Assembly: GCF_000238775.2 (NCBI RefSeq)
Contig: NZ_AFEJ02000001.1
Span: 3,720,001 to 3,784,000 of the forward strand
Direction of reading: 5' to 3'
Source of the DNA: Acaryochloris sp. CCMEE 5410
GTDB lineage: Bacteria > Cyanobacteriota > Cyanobacteriia > Thermosynechococcales > Thermosynechococcaceae
DNA length: 64,000 nt
The notes under the pieces were generated by a model. The model was not told the DNA's origin. It did no database searches and saw only the letters and a program-made list of their open reading frames with translations. Below are positions 53,230 through 63,076 of this stretch, in pieces. Numbering within the stretch: the stretch's first letter is position 1; each line of letters starts with the position of its first letter. The position numbers and the translations under genes were made by a program.

Positions 53230-56200
53230 CTAGACGACGAATGTTTCAAAGGCTGAGTCAGTGAGGGTAGTCGCTTGGACTCCACTTAAAACAGCCAAGA
53301 GTTCATCAGTCTCTACCACGGAGATCAGAGTGTCTGCGGTTTGCGCTCCAGTTCCTTGAACAATTTCTAATTGCTCGAAGGACAAGCCACCGATTAGACC
53401 AATGACATCTTCGCCAATAAGGAAATCTGTGATGGTGTCGGTGCCGTCACCTGCAGCGAGGGCGAATAGGTCTTCACCTGAGCCTCCCGTCAGTAGGTCA
53501 TCTCCTCGACCACCCACTAGGATATCGCTACCCTCGTTACCGTTCAGCGTATCTAGACCCCGTCCTCCAAACAGATCGTCGTCACCTTGACCGCCTTCTA
53601 GGAGATCGTTACCCCGACCTCCCATGAGGTTGTCATCACCGAGACCACCTGTGATAGTGTCATCGCCACGACCACCGCTGAGATCATCATCAGTGGGACC
53701 ACCCGAAAGGGCGTCTATTCCGCGACCGCCTTGGCTATCATCACCGGAAGAATCGCCGCTGCCTTCGCCATCAGAATTACCATCGCCTTCACCTTCAGAA
53801 TCGCTATCATTGCCATCAAGACCAGCTAAGCCAACCCGTGGATCCAGGTCGAGCGGTTCGTTGAGCTTGATCTGAATGATTTCGTTGTTGTCGATGTCAG
53901 GTCCGCGACCAATAGAGAAAGGATAGTTGTTGTCATTGGCAACCAATAGAGTATCTTCGTCAATGACCAGGACATCTTCGATGGTGACGAAGGGAAAGTT
54001 GAAAGTTGTCTCTCCATCTCCATTCAAATCATTCGGATCATTGATGCTTAGAAGATCAACCAGTTCTTCCTTCATCACAAACCCTTCGTCATCCAATTGA
54101 GACAAATCCACCTTGAAGATTTTCTTGAAGGCAGCTTCATCTCCTTGATTCCCATCCCGCTCAATCACCAGATATTCGTTCTCGTTAATGACTGTGAAAT
54201 CACCAATGGCATGGCTGGGGTCATCTAGCTGATAGCGACCGACCAGACCTTGATATTCGCTGGATTCTACGTCGAATTCATAAATTCTGAGGGAACCTTC
54301 TGGATCGCCTTCGACGGTGCCCTCCAACATGGGATAGAGGGTCATCCGATCGGGGCTGATGGCCATTCCTTCGAATCCGCGTGAGCGAGGTAGGTTAGAG
54401 ACTTCATCCCCTGTCAACACATCAGGATTATCGGGTGAGCGTACCACGTCGGCTACGATTTGATCTCGAACTGCGTCTCCGGTCCCTGGAAAATCGGTGA
54501 AGAACCCATCTACCCCAATGTCAATCAGCTGCTTAATTTCCTCCTCAGGGGTTTGCGGTGTGCCATCGGCATTGAGGGTTAAAAACTGCTCTTCGTTCCG
54601 CAAGGTATAGGGATGAACCTGTAATCCAGCGGCATGGGCATCATCCACAAAAGAGGTCACTTCCCCGGTCAGTTGGGTAGTGATTTCAGCATTGCCGTCG
54701 CCATCCCCATCTACAGGGGTATCAAGGGCTTCTCGCAGTAAGAAATTATTTTTCCAAGGGCCAGCACCTTCGGCATATTTCTCACTAATAACTTGGAGAA
54801 TTTCAGAATTGTCTAAATCACTGTAGATGGTGTTTTCAGACAGCGCGTTTTCTGCGGCATCTAAGAAGTCTTGCCCGTAAATGGCTGCTAAGTCGTTGCC
54901 TTGTTCAACGTTGTAGCGAATATCGTAGGGCACAGAAAATCCAGAATCAGGACTGGCACTCGCAGTGGTATTGCCATAGAGCTGGACTAGGGGAATATCG
55001 CCTAAACCTTCTGCATCTAACATGCCTTGGAGTTCAATTAAGTTCTGAAACTCGAAGGACTGGATAAATAGACGGCTAGGATCCGTAAAGCCTGTTTCCT
55101 GGAGGGTCGCAATAAGTGGCTCTTCCAGGGACAGATCCTGTAAATCAAAGAAGGTGGGGTGCTTGGTTTCGGGATAAATGCCAACCACTGTTCCAGTGTC
55201 GGCTTCGACTTCCTGGACCAGCTCAATCACTTCTTTGAGGGTGGGAATCTCGAAAGCGCCGTTGAAATCCTGCGATCTAAAATCACGAGACTGCACGGCC
55301 CGTAGCATTTTGATTTCTTCTAAGGTGAAATCTTCGGCGAAGTAGCCAGTGGTTTCCACCCCATCCAGCATTTTGGTCGACATCCGCGCAGGACCGAAGA
55401 CATCGGCGACGTTGGTGGTGTCATCCAGCAATGGCTCATGGCGAGCAATCAGTACACCATCTTTGGTGATCACCAAGTCAGGCTCAATAAAGTCAGCTCC
55501 TTGGGCGATGGCTGTGGCATAGGCCTCTAAGGTATGTTCTGGCAAAATACCGCTGGCACCCCGATGTCCAATCACGATGGGATCTTGACCGTTGAGGGTA
55601 TTCAGTTCCACGGGGTTAGGGGTAGCTGTGGGGGCTTCGATTAACTCACCATCACTATTGAAGTGGAGAAGGTAAGGTCCAAATTCTTCACCCACCCAAA
55701 TATCGCCATTGCCATCAATAACGAAAGATTCAATATCAAAATCAGACCCGGTGAGCTGACGCTTAGGGGTGCCTTCATTTTGAATCTCAAAAGGAATCAG
55801 GTTATTGGGATCTGAGAGTTGAATAAAGTCTTCTACTTCTACGGATCCATCGCCATCTTCTGAGCCTGCAAAGTTGGGGTCAACTTTGTAGAGTCGCAGT
55901 AAATAATCAGAGCTATTGGTTTTCGCTCCAAAGCCATTGTCAGACAAGAACCAGAAACTACCATCGCTGTCTGCAAACTGAACACCGCTAAAGCCCTGTA
56001 CGGGTTGGCCATCGAAAGGACCTGTACGACCATTGGCATCAATGGGTTCTCCTTCTCCGTTATCACCCCCTGCTGGAGGACCCTCGGCAAAGGTATCAGC
56101 GGGGAGAGAGGCAAATCCTTCTAACTCACTACTGCCTACTTCTTCAGGTGCAACACCAAACAGGGTCTGATACATGACGCGATAGATATCAGTATTGTCT

Positions 56201-56943
56201 GTTGTGGCAGGTAATAGGTCAGCATTTAGACCATAGGTTTTGGAGACGATGCCTCCATTGACATCAGAGCGAGTGGCCCAGGCAACACCGAAGTCAAACA
56301 TATCACCATCGGCATCAGGAGCACCTGTGGTAAAAGCGTCGAAAACATCGGTGCTGAAGCCAGGTACGTCATTGCTGCCGTCAATATCATCAACCTGAAC
56401 AAGCGTTCCGTCAGCATCATCGCCAAAAGCGGCCAATTCAGCTTGAGTTCGAAGGGTAAACCCTGCGGCTGGATCGGCTGGATCTAAGCCAAAGCCACTA
56501 ATCGGGACATCGTCGACTTCTAAGCCACCTGCATCAGAATCTGCAGCTGTGATGACTAATGTGTTGGGATCAACATTGTCGACAAAATCAAGGGCAACAC
56601 CGATAGCTTCATCTGCCCGGAGAGCAGCTTCGATAGTGCCAGCAGCATTGTTATCATTACCGAAATTGTCTGTTCCTTCCTCTTCCAAGGCCAAGAAGAA
56701 ACCATCTGGGTCACGGTTGAGAATGGGCAGTGCCACCTCCAGCATCTCAGCCACAGTCGGTGGATTGGGGTTGAGAGGGGGCTGACCATACAGAATTAGA
56801 TCGCCATTTTCGTCGACAAAACCATCTCGACGCAGCTCATCTTCGAAAAAGTCATTATAGGTGTCTTCTGCTGCAAAAATACCCAGCAAGCGATCCGTAT
56901 TGGCAGTGTCAACTGCTAACAGTTCGTCGCGAGTGAAAACCAC
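53230..56943 (-). CDS. Giant extracellular phosphatase, downstream part (AP2 end, phytase-like, nested GDPD, RTX)
   Basis: A 1237-residue frame that continues the protein begun at 58881. The two are separated by one in-frame TAA (56968-56970) and a few codons without a start. Residues 1-270 finish the second alkaline phosphatase domain. A phytase-type esterase-like domain begins near 310 (GFSGVQFADSDGSFWFLSDN). It is interrupted by a glycerophosphodiester phosphodiesterase at about 454-820 (VIGHRGASGILPEHTLEAYA, GADFIEPDLVITKDGVLIAR) and then resumes (RSRGFEGMAISPDRMTLYPM). Residues about 1074-1167 are RTX calcium-binding nonapeptides (GGRGDDTITGGLGDDNL), which mark type I secretion. The product would free phosphate from esters outside the cell. 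The ATG at 56943 lies mid-domain and is unlikely to be a true start. Confidence 0.85.
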   Translation of the reverse strand: MVFTRDELLAVDTANTDRLLGIFAAEDTYNDFFEDELRRDGFVDENGDLILYGQPPLNPNPPTVAEMLEVALPILNRDPDGFFLALEEEGTDNFGNDNNAAGTIEAALRADEAIGVALDFVDNVDPNTLVITAADSDAGGLEVDDVPISGFGLDPADPAAGFTLRTQAELAAFGDDADGTLVQVDDIDGSNDVPGFSTDVFDAFTTGAPDADGDMFDFGVAWATRSDVNGGIVSKTYGLNADLLPATTDNTDIYRVMYQTLFGVAPEEVGSSELEGFASLPADTFAEGPPAGGDNGEGEPIDANGRTGPFDGQPVQGFSGVQFADSDGSFWFLSDNGFGAKTNSSDYLLRLYKVDPNFAGSEDGDGSVEVEDFIQLSDPNNLIPFEIQNEGTPKRQLTGSDFDIESFVIDGNGDIWVGEEFGPYLLHFNSDGELIEAPTATPNPVELNTLNGQDPIVIGHRGASGILPEHTLEAYATAIAQGADFIEPDLVITKDGVLIARHEPLLDDTTNVADVFGPARMSTKMLDGVETTGYFAEDFTLEEIKMLRAVQSRDFRSQDFNGAFEIPTLKEVIELVQEVEADTGTVVGIYPETKHPTFFDLQDLSLEEPLIATLQETGFTDPSRLFIQSFEFQNLIELQGMLDAEGLGDIPLVQLYGNTTASASPDSGFSVPYDIRYNVEQGNDLAAIYGQDFLDAAENALSENTIYSDLDNSEILQVISEKYAEGAGPWKNNFLLREALDTPVDGDGDGNAEITTQLTGEVTSFVDDAHAAGLQVHPYTLRNEEQFLTLNADGTPQTPEEEIKQLIDIGVDGFFTDFPGTGDAVRDQIVADVVRSPDNPDVLTGDEVSNLPRSRGFEGMAISPDRMTLYPMLEGTVEGDPEGSLRIYEFDVESSEYQGLVGRYQLDDPSHAIGDFTVINENEYLVIERDGNQGDEAAFKKIFKVDLSQLDDEGFVMKEELVDLLSINDPNDLNGDGETTFNFPFVTIEDVLVIDEDTLLVANDNNYPFSIGRGPDIDNNEIIQIKLNEPLDLDPRVGLAGLDGNDSDSEGEGDGNSDGEGSGDSSGDDSQGGRGIDALSGGPTDDDLSGGRGDDTITGGLGDDNLMGGRGNDLLEGGQGDDDLFGGRGLDTLNGNEGSDILVGGRGDDLLTGGSGEDLFALAAGDGTDTITDFLIGEDVIGLIGGLSFEQLEIVQGTGAQTADTLISVVETDELLAVLSGVQATTLTDSAFETFVV

Positions 56944-56967
56944 TTCATACCCTGCTGCTTCAGCTTC

Positions 56968-58881
56968 TTAAATCAGGTTGCGGCCATCCGTTCGGGTTCC
57001 TTCTTCCCCGAAAAAACCGACTGTACCAACGGGCAAATAATCCGTTTCACCCGCCCCGAGAATCACATCTGGTCGCTGATCCAGAATTTCAGCTGTAATT
57101 GCCTCTGTCTCACCCCGGTTGTCTACATCAGCTAGAAAAACGCCAGTGCCTGGCTCGGCAATAAATCCAGAGTTGATGATGCCGACGGCTTTACCAGCCG
57201 CCTGGGCCTCTTGGGCAATGGTGGCATTCTGACCGGAAAGGGCAACGATTTCTTGGCCCCCTTCGTCAACAGGTGCATCCAACCCATAGCTACCTGCAAA
57301 TGGTTTTACACCGTAAGCATGAACAACCGCTCCTGCATTAGAAGTGGAAACGAGACGATCATCAATATGGCCTAAATAGACCCCTGCATTGCTCATCTGG
57401 TCCCAATTCAGACGGCCATCGGTCCCCAAGGATGAGAACCGTGCTGCTGCGTAGTGGGAAGGGCTGGTCCCGTCCGGGTGAATAAAAATGACGTTGCCAG
57501 TATCGGCAGTGGGTTCAGGGGCTTCACGAGGAGCCAGATCATCGGGCACACCCTCTGGTGCATCTAGACGAACATCAAAGAGACTCTCGTAGATTAGCCG
57601 ATAAATTGTTGTGTTATCGAGGGTTGCAGGTAAACGGTCTGCCCCTTCGCCGTAGGCTTTTGAAACAATGCTCCCCGCAAAGTCTGGTAAACCGGCCCAA
57701 GCAACACCGAATTCATAGCTGTTACCATTTCTATCTGGTGCGCTCACAAATGGTGCCGTGTCGCTGCCCGTTGTGCCATCTAAAGGTACTGTAATGCCAC
57801 TGTCTTCTCCGGCTGCATTCAACTGGCGCTGTGTGGTTGTGGTTCCTACTGTGGGACCCGAAACATCATCAATTTCTAAAGCCCCACCTGCACTGTCTGC
57901 AGCGGTGACAACAAAGGTATTGGAGTTGACGTTATCAATAAAATCGCGTGCTACCCCAATGGCAGTATCAGCTCTGAGAGTGGCATCAATCGCCCCCCGA
58001 GCATTGTTGTTGTTGCCGAAGTTATCGGTTCCTTCTTCTTCAAGAACGATAAAGAATCCATCTTCTTCTTGGCGAAATAAATCGAGCTTGAGCGTTGCTT
58101 CCAGCATCTCAGCCACAGTAGGCGGATTTGGATTGAGAGGTGGCTGCCCATATGTAATCAGTTCACCATTTTCATCCACAAAACCGTCTTGAATCAGCTG
58201 TCCTTCAGGAACGTCGTTATAGGTATCATCAGCAGCAAAAACACCCAACACGCGCTCGGTGTCTGCTGGCAAACTTTCCAATTGCTCACGGGTATACACA
58301 ACGGTATAGCCCATGGCTTCGGCTTCCTCAATCAGGTTACGGCCATCTGTTCGGGTTCCTTCTTCACCGAAGAATCCAACAGTGCCAACAGGAAGATAAT
58401 CAATTTCACCCGCAGCCATGATCACGTTGACACCGGATTCAACAATCTGAGCAGTAATACCTTCGCGATCGCGTCGACTTTCTGCATCAGCTAGGAATAC
58501 GCCTGTACCGGGTTCGGCAATGAAACCTGAGTTAATCACAGCCGTTGGACGACCTGCTGCAATCGCTTCTTGTAAAACCGTTGCGTCTGGAGCAGAACCC
58601 GCAACATTCTGGCCTTGAAGAGCAGCAAGGGATTGATATGCAGCCCCGTTTTCATCAAAGCCATAGCTGGGGGCAACAGATTTGATTCCATAAGCGTGGA
58701 CGACCGCACCTCCATTAGATGTGGCGACAACGCTATCGTCCAAGTGTCCTAGATACACCCCTGCTGCAGGTGCTGAATCCCAGTTCAAGCGACCATCAGG
58801 CCCAACGGATTCGAACCTGGCAGCAGCAAAATGTGATGGATCTGCTCCATCAGGATGAATAAAAATGACGTTACTTGTCAT
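56968..58881 (-). CDS. Giant extracellular phosphatase, upstream part (AP1 and first half of AP2)
   Basis: A 637-residue frame with one complete alkaline phosphatase-type domain (residues 1-440: NVIFIHPDGADPSHFAAARF, VINSGFIAEPGTGVFLADAE, EEEGTDNFGNNNNARGAIDA) and the start of a tandem second one (NVIFIHPDGTSPSHYAAARF at about 463). It stops at TAA after DGRNLI. In the first domain the same place reads GRNLIEEAEAMGY, and beyond the stop the frame continues EAEAAGYEVVFTRDELLAV. A single GAA to TAA change therefore explains the break. Without it the protein would have 1883 residues. No N-terminal signal peptide is seen, in keeping with RTX-type secretion. A Pho-box-like repeat lies about 112 bp upstream. 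Confidence 0.88.
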   Translation of the reverse strand: MTSNVIFIHPDGADPSHFAAARFESVGPDGRLNWDSAPAAGVYLGHLDDSVVATSNGGAVVHAYGIKSVAPSYGFDENGAAYQSLAALQGQNVAGSAPDATVLQEAIAAGRPTAVINSGFIAEPGTGVFLADAESRRDREGITAQIVESGVNVIMAAGEIDYLPVGTVGFFGEEGTRTDGRNLIEEAEAMGYTVVYTREQLESLPADTERVLGVFAADDTYNDVPEGQLIQDGFVDENGELITYGQPPLNPNPPTVAEMLEATLKLDLFRQEEDGFFIVLEEEGTDNFGNNNNARGAIDATLRADTAIGVARDFIDNVNSNTFVVTAADSAGGALEIDDVSGPTVGTTTTQRQLNAAGEDSGITVPLDGTTGSDTAPFVSAPDRNGNSYEFGVAWAGLPDFAGSIVSKAYGEGADRLPATLDNTTIYRLIYESLFDVRLDAPEGVPDDLAPREAPEPTADTGNVIFIHPDGTSPSHYAAARFSSLGTDGRLNWDQMSNAGVYLGHIDDRLVSTSNAGAVVHAYGVKPFAGSYGLDAPVDEGGQEIVALSGQNATIAQEAQAAGKAVGIINSGFIAEPGTGVFLADVDNRGETEAITAEILDQRPDVILGAGETDYLPVGTVGFFGEEGTRTDGRNLI

Positions 58882-58992
58882 GAACTAGACCTCAGTAATA
58901 AATTCATTCGCTGCTGTATCAGCTCTAGACATGAAACTCGTCGTCCAGAAGAGAAGGTCAACAGCGTATATAAATGAGATAGTTTCTTATTA

Positions 58993-59022
58993 AGGTTAAG
59001 GAGGAGCCATCGGAAAGTTAAT
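58993..59022 (-). promoter_or_regulatory. Candidate Pho box upstream of the giant phosphatase
   Basis: On the minus strand CTTAACCT (58993-59000) lies 22 bp, exactly two 11 bp units, after ATTAACTT (59015-59022). The cyanobacterial Pho box is a series of C/T-TTAACCT-type octamers at 11 bp spacing. The middle unit here is degenerate. It fits control by phosphate starvation. Confidence 0.55.
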
Positions 59023-59998
59023 AAATGAATAATTTTTTTTACAACAATATTTATGAATAAAAATGTGAAATTACAATCATCATGAAATTGCTCAGTAGTT
59101 AAATGGTGTAGCTCACTACTGGCTGGTTTACATGCTTTAAAAAGCTGGAAATTTCACAATATACAAATATTGTGAATCAGAAAGCTTGATTAAGGCTCTT
59201 TTGAATTGACGATGCTGAAGTCATTCACTAAAAATCTTGACAGATACAATTTAAGATGGTCAACCCAGAACATCAATAGGTATGGTGAAAGTTTTTAAAG
59301 TATTGACATAATAACTAAGCACGAGAAAAGAGAATGCTTCTTCAGATAGAGCTTCAGTGTTCTCGATAAGATTTACAGGCATCGCAAAAGATAATCAACT
59401 TGAAAATCTTTCCCAAACTTAGGGTTTCATTCTAACTTTAAGAATAGAGAAAATTGAGTTTAAGAAAAAAATAATTTTGGATTAAAGGAATGAATCTTGA
59501 TATAGGATAAAAATGAATAATAAATAATGTCGAGTTCGGCAAGTGTTTTCGAATTAATTTTTAGGAATTATACACATGTCTTGGAATTTTGCATCGTGAA
59601 GAGTTGCCCAATGTGCATGATTTTCTAATAGATAAGAATTTAATTGAGAGTAATATATTAGTGATTTAAAAGACATAGATTTCTGAAGGTTTTATGGGGG
59701 AGTCTACTCACCACTGGATTTGTTTGTGATTTGGCTCGCCATGAGTTCTGGATGTTGCTAATTTTCATCTCCGCATGATCTCTGACTGTAAACAATGAAT
59801 CTGCTCTACACTTCTGCAGTGGTTTGCTGAGAATAGGTGCTACGAGCGTAAAATCAACACTTTGAAGATCTTGATCTGATTGGCCTATCAGTGCTGAGCA
59901 TTACCTATGGATAGAATTTTTTGAGGGGCTCAAGGACTCTATCCAGAAGTATTTATCTGCAATTGACAACTTGCCCTTCCCTGCCTATTTTGAAGTGG
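59023..59998. other. AT-rich non-coding region
   Basis: About 980 bp between the giant phosphatase and the IS66 element. I see no supported gene or RNA. Its right end held the promoter and operator of the second znuA before the IS66 insertion. Confidence 0.5.
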
Positions 59999-60017
59999 AA
60001 TGAGTATCATTATCGTT
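59999..60017. promoter_or_regulatory. Left half of a Zur-type operator split by IS66
   Basis: AATGAGTATCATTATCGTT resembles the operators elsewhere in the window, with four differences. The last three bases belong to the IS66 end. Joined to the sequence after the element, the original site would read AATGAGTATCATTATCATT, three differences from the 2096 and 14892 operators. Confidence 0.7.
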
Positions 60018-61565
60018 ACTGCCCAGGCTTAAATCATTGTGTTGAGAATGAAGGTATAACTCTATCTGAGACTATGTTTTAAGCACACCAGCAGTCAATC
60101 CGTACTCATTCGTTGAACAAGAAAGTCTCTGACCAGAAAATTAGTGAATCTGATATTCGAGCAATCTACCATCAAGGAGAGGATGCAGTTGTTGAGCTGG
60201 TCACCCTTCTTATTAAACGGATAGAGCGACTAGAAGAGCATCTTGGCAAAGATAGTCGGAACAGTAGTAAACCACCCTCAAGCGATGGCTTTGGGAAGCG
60301 GACCAAAAGTCTACGGGGTAAGAGTAAGCGTAAAAGTGGGGGTCAAAAAGGCCATCCCGGTAGTACCTTGGAATGGCGTGAAACCGTCGATGCCGTAGTG
60401 TTACATCCAGTCACTCAATGTCAAGGCTGTGGTGCCTCGTTAACAGAGGTCGCCGTCCTTGAGTATGAACTGCGCCAGGTTCATGAGCTGCCCTCCTTGT
60501 CATTACAGGTCATCGAGCATCAAGCAGAAGTCAAATATTGTGAGCACTGTCAAACCTTGAACCGGGGTAAATTCCCCAGCGATGTCACCAATGTGGTTCA
60601 GTATGGCAGTAATCTCAAAGGCTTGATGGTGTATTTGATGGAGGCTCAACTGTTGCCGTTTGAGCGCACCCGTGAACTGCTTAAAGACCTCTTGGGTTGT
60701 CAGGTTTCTGAAGGAACCCTGTGCAACACCCGTACAACCTGTGCCCAGCAATTAGAACCGATTGAAGCCCAGATCAAAGACGCTATTGAGCAAGCAGCTG
60801 TGGGACATTTTGACGAGACGGGGTTGCGAGTCAACAGCAAGTTGTGGTGGCTGCATGTCGCTTGTACGAGTGGATTAACCTACTACTTTGTCCATGCCAA
60901 ACGCGGCACAGCAGCGATGGACGAAATGGATATTCTGCCAAACTTTACGGGCACGAGTATTCATGATGGTTGGAAGAGCTATGCCCGCTATGGTTGTACG
61001 CATAGCTTATGCAATGCCCATCATTTGCGCGAACTCCGATTTATTGTTGAACGCTACAAACAACCTTGGGCTGAGGAGATGATCTCACTGCTGCTAGATA
61101 TCAAAGCTGAGGTAGAGCGGGCAAAAGCTGAACACTTAAGCGTTCTCGATGCGAGACAAGTCGAGGCGTTTGAGCAGCGGTATCGCCAAGTGTTAGCCGA
61201 TGGATTCAAGCATAATCCAATGCCAACCGTCGATGAAAATGCACCCAAGAAACGAGGCAAGCAGAAGCAGAGTACACCCAAAAACTTGCTCGACCGACTT
61301 CGAAAGCACCAAGCTGCTGTCTTGGCGTTTATGTATGATTTTCAGGTGCCTTTTGATAACAATCAGGCTGAGCGCGATATCCGCATGATGAAGTTGAAGC
61401 AGAAGATATCGGGATGTTTTCGCTCCTTGGCAGGTGCCCAGCAGTTCTGCCGCATTCGCGGTTATATTTCAACTTTGAGAAAGCAAGATATCCCTGTACT
61501 GGATGCACTCAAAAGTATTTTTGCTGACAATCCTGTTAGACCAGTGCTTCAGCCTGGGCAGTAAC
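60015..61565 (+). mobile_element. IS66-family insertion sequence
   Basis: A 1551 bp element with 15 bp perfect terminal repeats (GTTACTGCCCAGGCT at 60015-60029; complement at 61551-61565), which have the GTAA-type ends usual for IS66. It is flanked by an 8 bp target duplication, TCATTATC, at 60007-60014 and 61566-61573. Only the tnpC-type transposase is present. Confidence 0.95.
60113..61564 (+). CDS. IS66-family transposase (TnpC type)
   Basis: A 483-residue transposase starting at TTG 60113. It has the N-terminal leucine-rich coiled region (LIKRIERLEEHLGKDSRNSS), a zinc-finger-like segment (CQGCGASL with CEHCQTL), the DDE core (VGHFDETGLRVNSKLWWLHV, IHDGWKSYARYG, FDNNQAERDIRMMKLKQKIS) and the C-terminal IS66 tail. 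No frameshift is seen. Its stop lies within the right inverted repeat. The accessory genes tnpA and tnpB of larger IS66 elements are absent. Confidence 0.95.
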   Translation: MNKKVSDQKISESDIRAIYHQGEDAVVELVTLLIKRIERLEEHLGKDSRNSSKPPSSDGFGKRTKSLRGKSKRKSGGQKGHPGSTLEWRETVDAVVLHPVTQCQGCGASLTEVAVLEYELRQVHELPSLSLQVIEHQAEVKYCEHCQTLNRGKFPSDVTNVVQYGSNLKGLMVYLMEAQLLPFERTRELLKDLLGCQVSEGTLCNTRTTCAQQLEPIEAQIKDAIEQAAVGHFDETGLRVNSKLWWLHVACTSGLTYYFVHAKRGTAAMDEMDILPNFTGTSIHDGWKSYARYGCTHSLCNAHHLRELRFIVERYKQPWAEEMISLLLDIKAEVERAKAEHLSVLDARQVEAFEQRYRQVLADGFKHNPMPTVDENAPKKRGKQKQSTPKNLLDRLRKHQAAVLAFMYDFQVPFDNNQAERDIRMMKLKQKISGCFRSLAGAQQFCRIRGYISTLRKQDIPVLDALKSIFADNPVRPVLQPGQ

Positions 61566-61576
61566 TCATTATCATT
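61566..61576 (+). promoter_or_regulatory. Remaining right half of the znuA2 Zur-type operator
   Basis: TCATTATCATT directly follows the IS66 end and lies 8 bp before the second znuA ATG. Only the right half-site matches the palindrome; the left half is now IS66 sequence with little similarity. Confidence 0.7.
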
Positions 61577-61584
61577 TTAATCTC

Positions 61585-62661
61585 ATGGTTCAATTGAAGA
61601 TCACCTGCTCCAAATGGTCCATATGCTTAGTGGCCACTACTTTATTAAGCACTGGTTGCAGTTCCTCTGCCCCTGACTCCAAAGGTTCCTCGAACCTTCC
61701 TAAGGTTGTAGCTACTAGTACCGTGCTATGTGATCTAACCCAACAAATTGCTGGGCAAACGATTGACCTTACCTGTCTGGTCAAACCAGGAGTTGACCCC
61801 CATGCCTATGCGCTTTCACCCCGCGATCGCAAAGCCATCGAACAAGCTCAACTTGTTCTTTATAACGGCTATGGTCTGGAGCCTAACTTTGAAACAGCAA
61901 TTCAAGCCGCTGCAGGAGACATTGCTAAGGTTGCAGTGGCTGAGGAAGCCGTGCCGAAACCGCTATTAGGGGCTGTCCATGATCATGGAGCCGAAGCAGA
62001 GGATCACAAGGACGAAGAGAATCATGCAGATAAACATGATCATGGACATTCCGAAGACGATCATGCGGATGAAAAACAGGAAGCCCATGCCCAAGAAGCA
62101 GATCAAACACCGGACCCCCATGTGTGGCATAGCCCCAAACAGGGGGCTGAGATGGTGACTGTATTAGCAGGGAGCCTAGCCAAGCTCGTCCCCGACCAAG
62201 CGGAGACCTATGCTCAAAACTCAAAAGAAGTGGTTACAGAACTAGACAAAATAGACGGTTGGATTCAGGCACAAATTCAGACGATTCCTGCACCACAGCG
62301 CAAGCTGTTTACCACCCATGAATCCTTGGCCTACTTTGCCAACGCCTATGGTCTCACAGTAGAAGGGACGTTACAGGGATTCAGCACGGAAGAAAAACCG
62401 TCCGCTGCCCGAGTTAAAGATGTAGTAGAAGATATCAAGGCGGCTAAAGTCCCGGCGATTTTTTTAGAATCCGGTGAAACCCCAAAACTGATGCGAACGG
62501 TTGCTAAAGAAGCGGGCGTTCAAATTGCGTCAACTGAGTTATTTGCTGATGCGTTGGGAGAAGAGAACAGCCGGGGAAGCACCTATCAAACAATGTTGAT
62601 CGCCAATACTGAAACCATCGTCAAGGGCTTGGGAGGACAATACACTGCCTATCGTAATTGA
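61585..62661 (+). CDS. znuA: Second ZnuA-like zinc-binding lipoprotein
   Basis: A 358-residue cluster A-I metal-binding lipoprotein (lipobox LLSTGCSSS). Ligand residues: His in VKPGVDPHAYALSPRD, His in DPHVWHSPKQGAEM, His in KLFTTHESLAYFANAY, and an acidic residue near ELFADALGEENS. A His/Asp/Glu-rich loop lies at about 131-170. It is clearly diverged from the ZnuA at 17483 and has no ABC partners beside it, so it may feed the ZnuBC made from 18715-20341 or act alone. The IS66 insertion separates it from its former promoter. The next gene is a CDF transporter. A manganese specificity is less likely given the His-rich loop. Confidence 0.92.
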   Translation: MVQLKITCSKWSICLVATTLLSTGCSSSAPDSKGSSNLPKVVATSTVLCDLTQQIAGQTIDLTCLVKPGVDPHAYALSPRDRKAIEQAQLVLYNGYGLEPNFETAIQAAAGDIAKVAVAEEAVPKPLLGAVHDHGAEAEDHKDEENHADKHDHGHSEDDHADEKQEAHAQEADQTPDPHVWHSPKQGAEMVTVLAGSLAKLVPDQAETYAQNSKEVVTELDKIDGWIQAQIQTIPAPQRKLFTTHESLAYFANAYGLTVEGTLQGFSTEEKPSAARVKDVVEDIKAAKVPAIFLESGETPKLMRTVAKEAGVQIASTELFADALGEENSRGSTYQTMLIANTETIVKGLGGQYTAYRN

Positions 62662-63076
62662 CCCGTCCCTGTAAAAAGGTAGGAAGCCGAGGTCAAATCT
62701 CCTACGAATATCTCGTTGTCCTTCTCCTCCCATTGCTCTGATCTAAAATAAGCGAGATAAGAAACATCGTCGCTGTGTAGAAACCATCTTAGATTTATAA
62801 CAACCCTTGCTAACCATATTGCCTTGTTTGTTTTACTGCAGCCATATACTTACTTGGAAAACGGGATGGCTGGCATGGCCAAGGATGGCGACGTTGCCTT
62901 ATTAGTTTCCGCCGAAACCTTCAACATTTTCACAACTCACAATCTAAATTCTGTGAGGCGCAAGCGAGCGCTGTATAACTCCCTCCTATCACCCCATCTC
63001 GCAGGGGCATCCAGTTGGGTTGTAAAATTCAGGAATACTGGCTGGTAAAGTCCTCAACTCAAGGATTTAGAGATTC
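62662..63076. other. Intergenic region before the CDF gene
   Basis: About 415 bp. One short rightward frame (62824-63048) has no recognisable product or ribosome site. No operator of the zinc type is seen. Confidence 0.5.

Noticed and set aside
53440-53720. Regular short repeats that could suggest a CRISPR-like or tandem repeat array
   Set aside because: They encode glycine/aspartate-rich RTX nonapeptides in frame with the giant phosphatase.
62824-63048. A 74-residue frame before the CDF gene
   Set aside because: No ribosome site, no recognisable sequence and no conservation clue.
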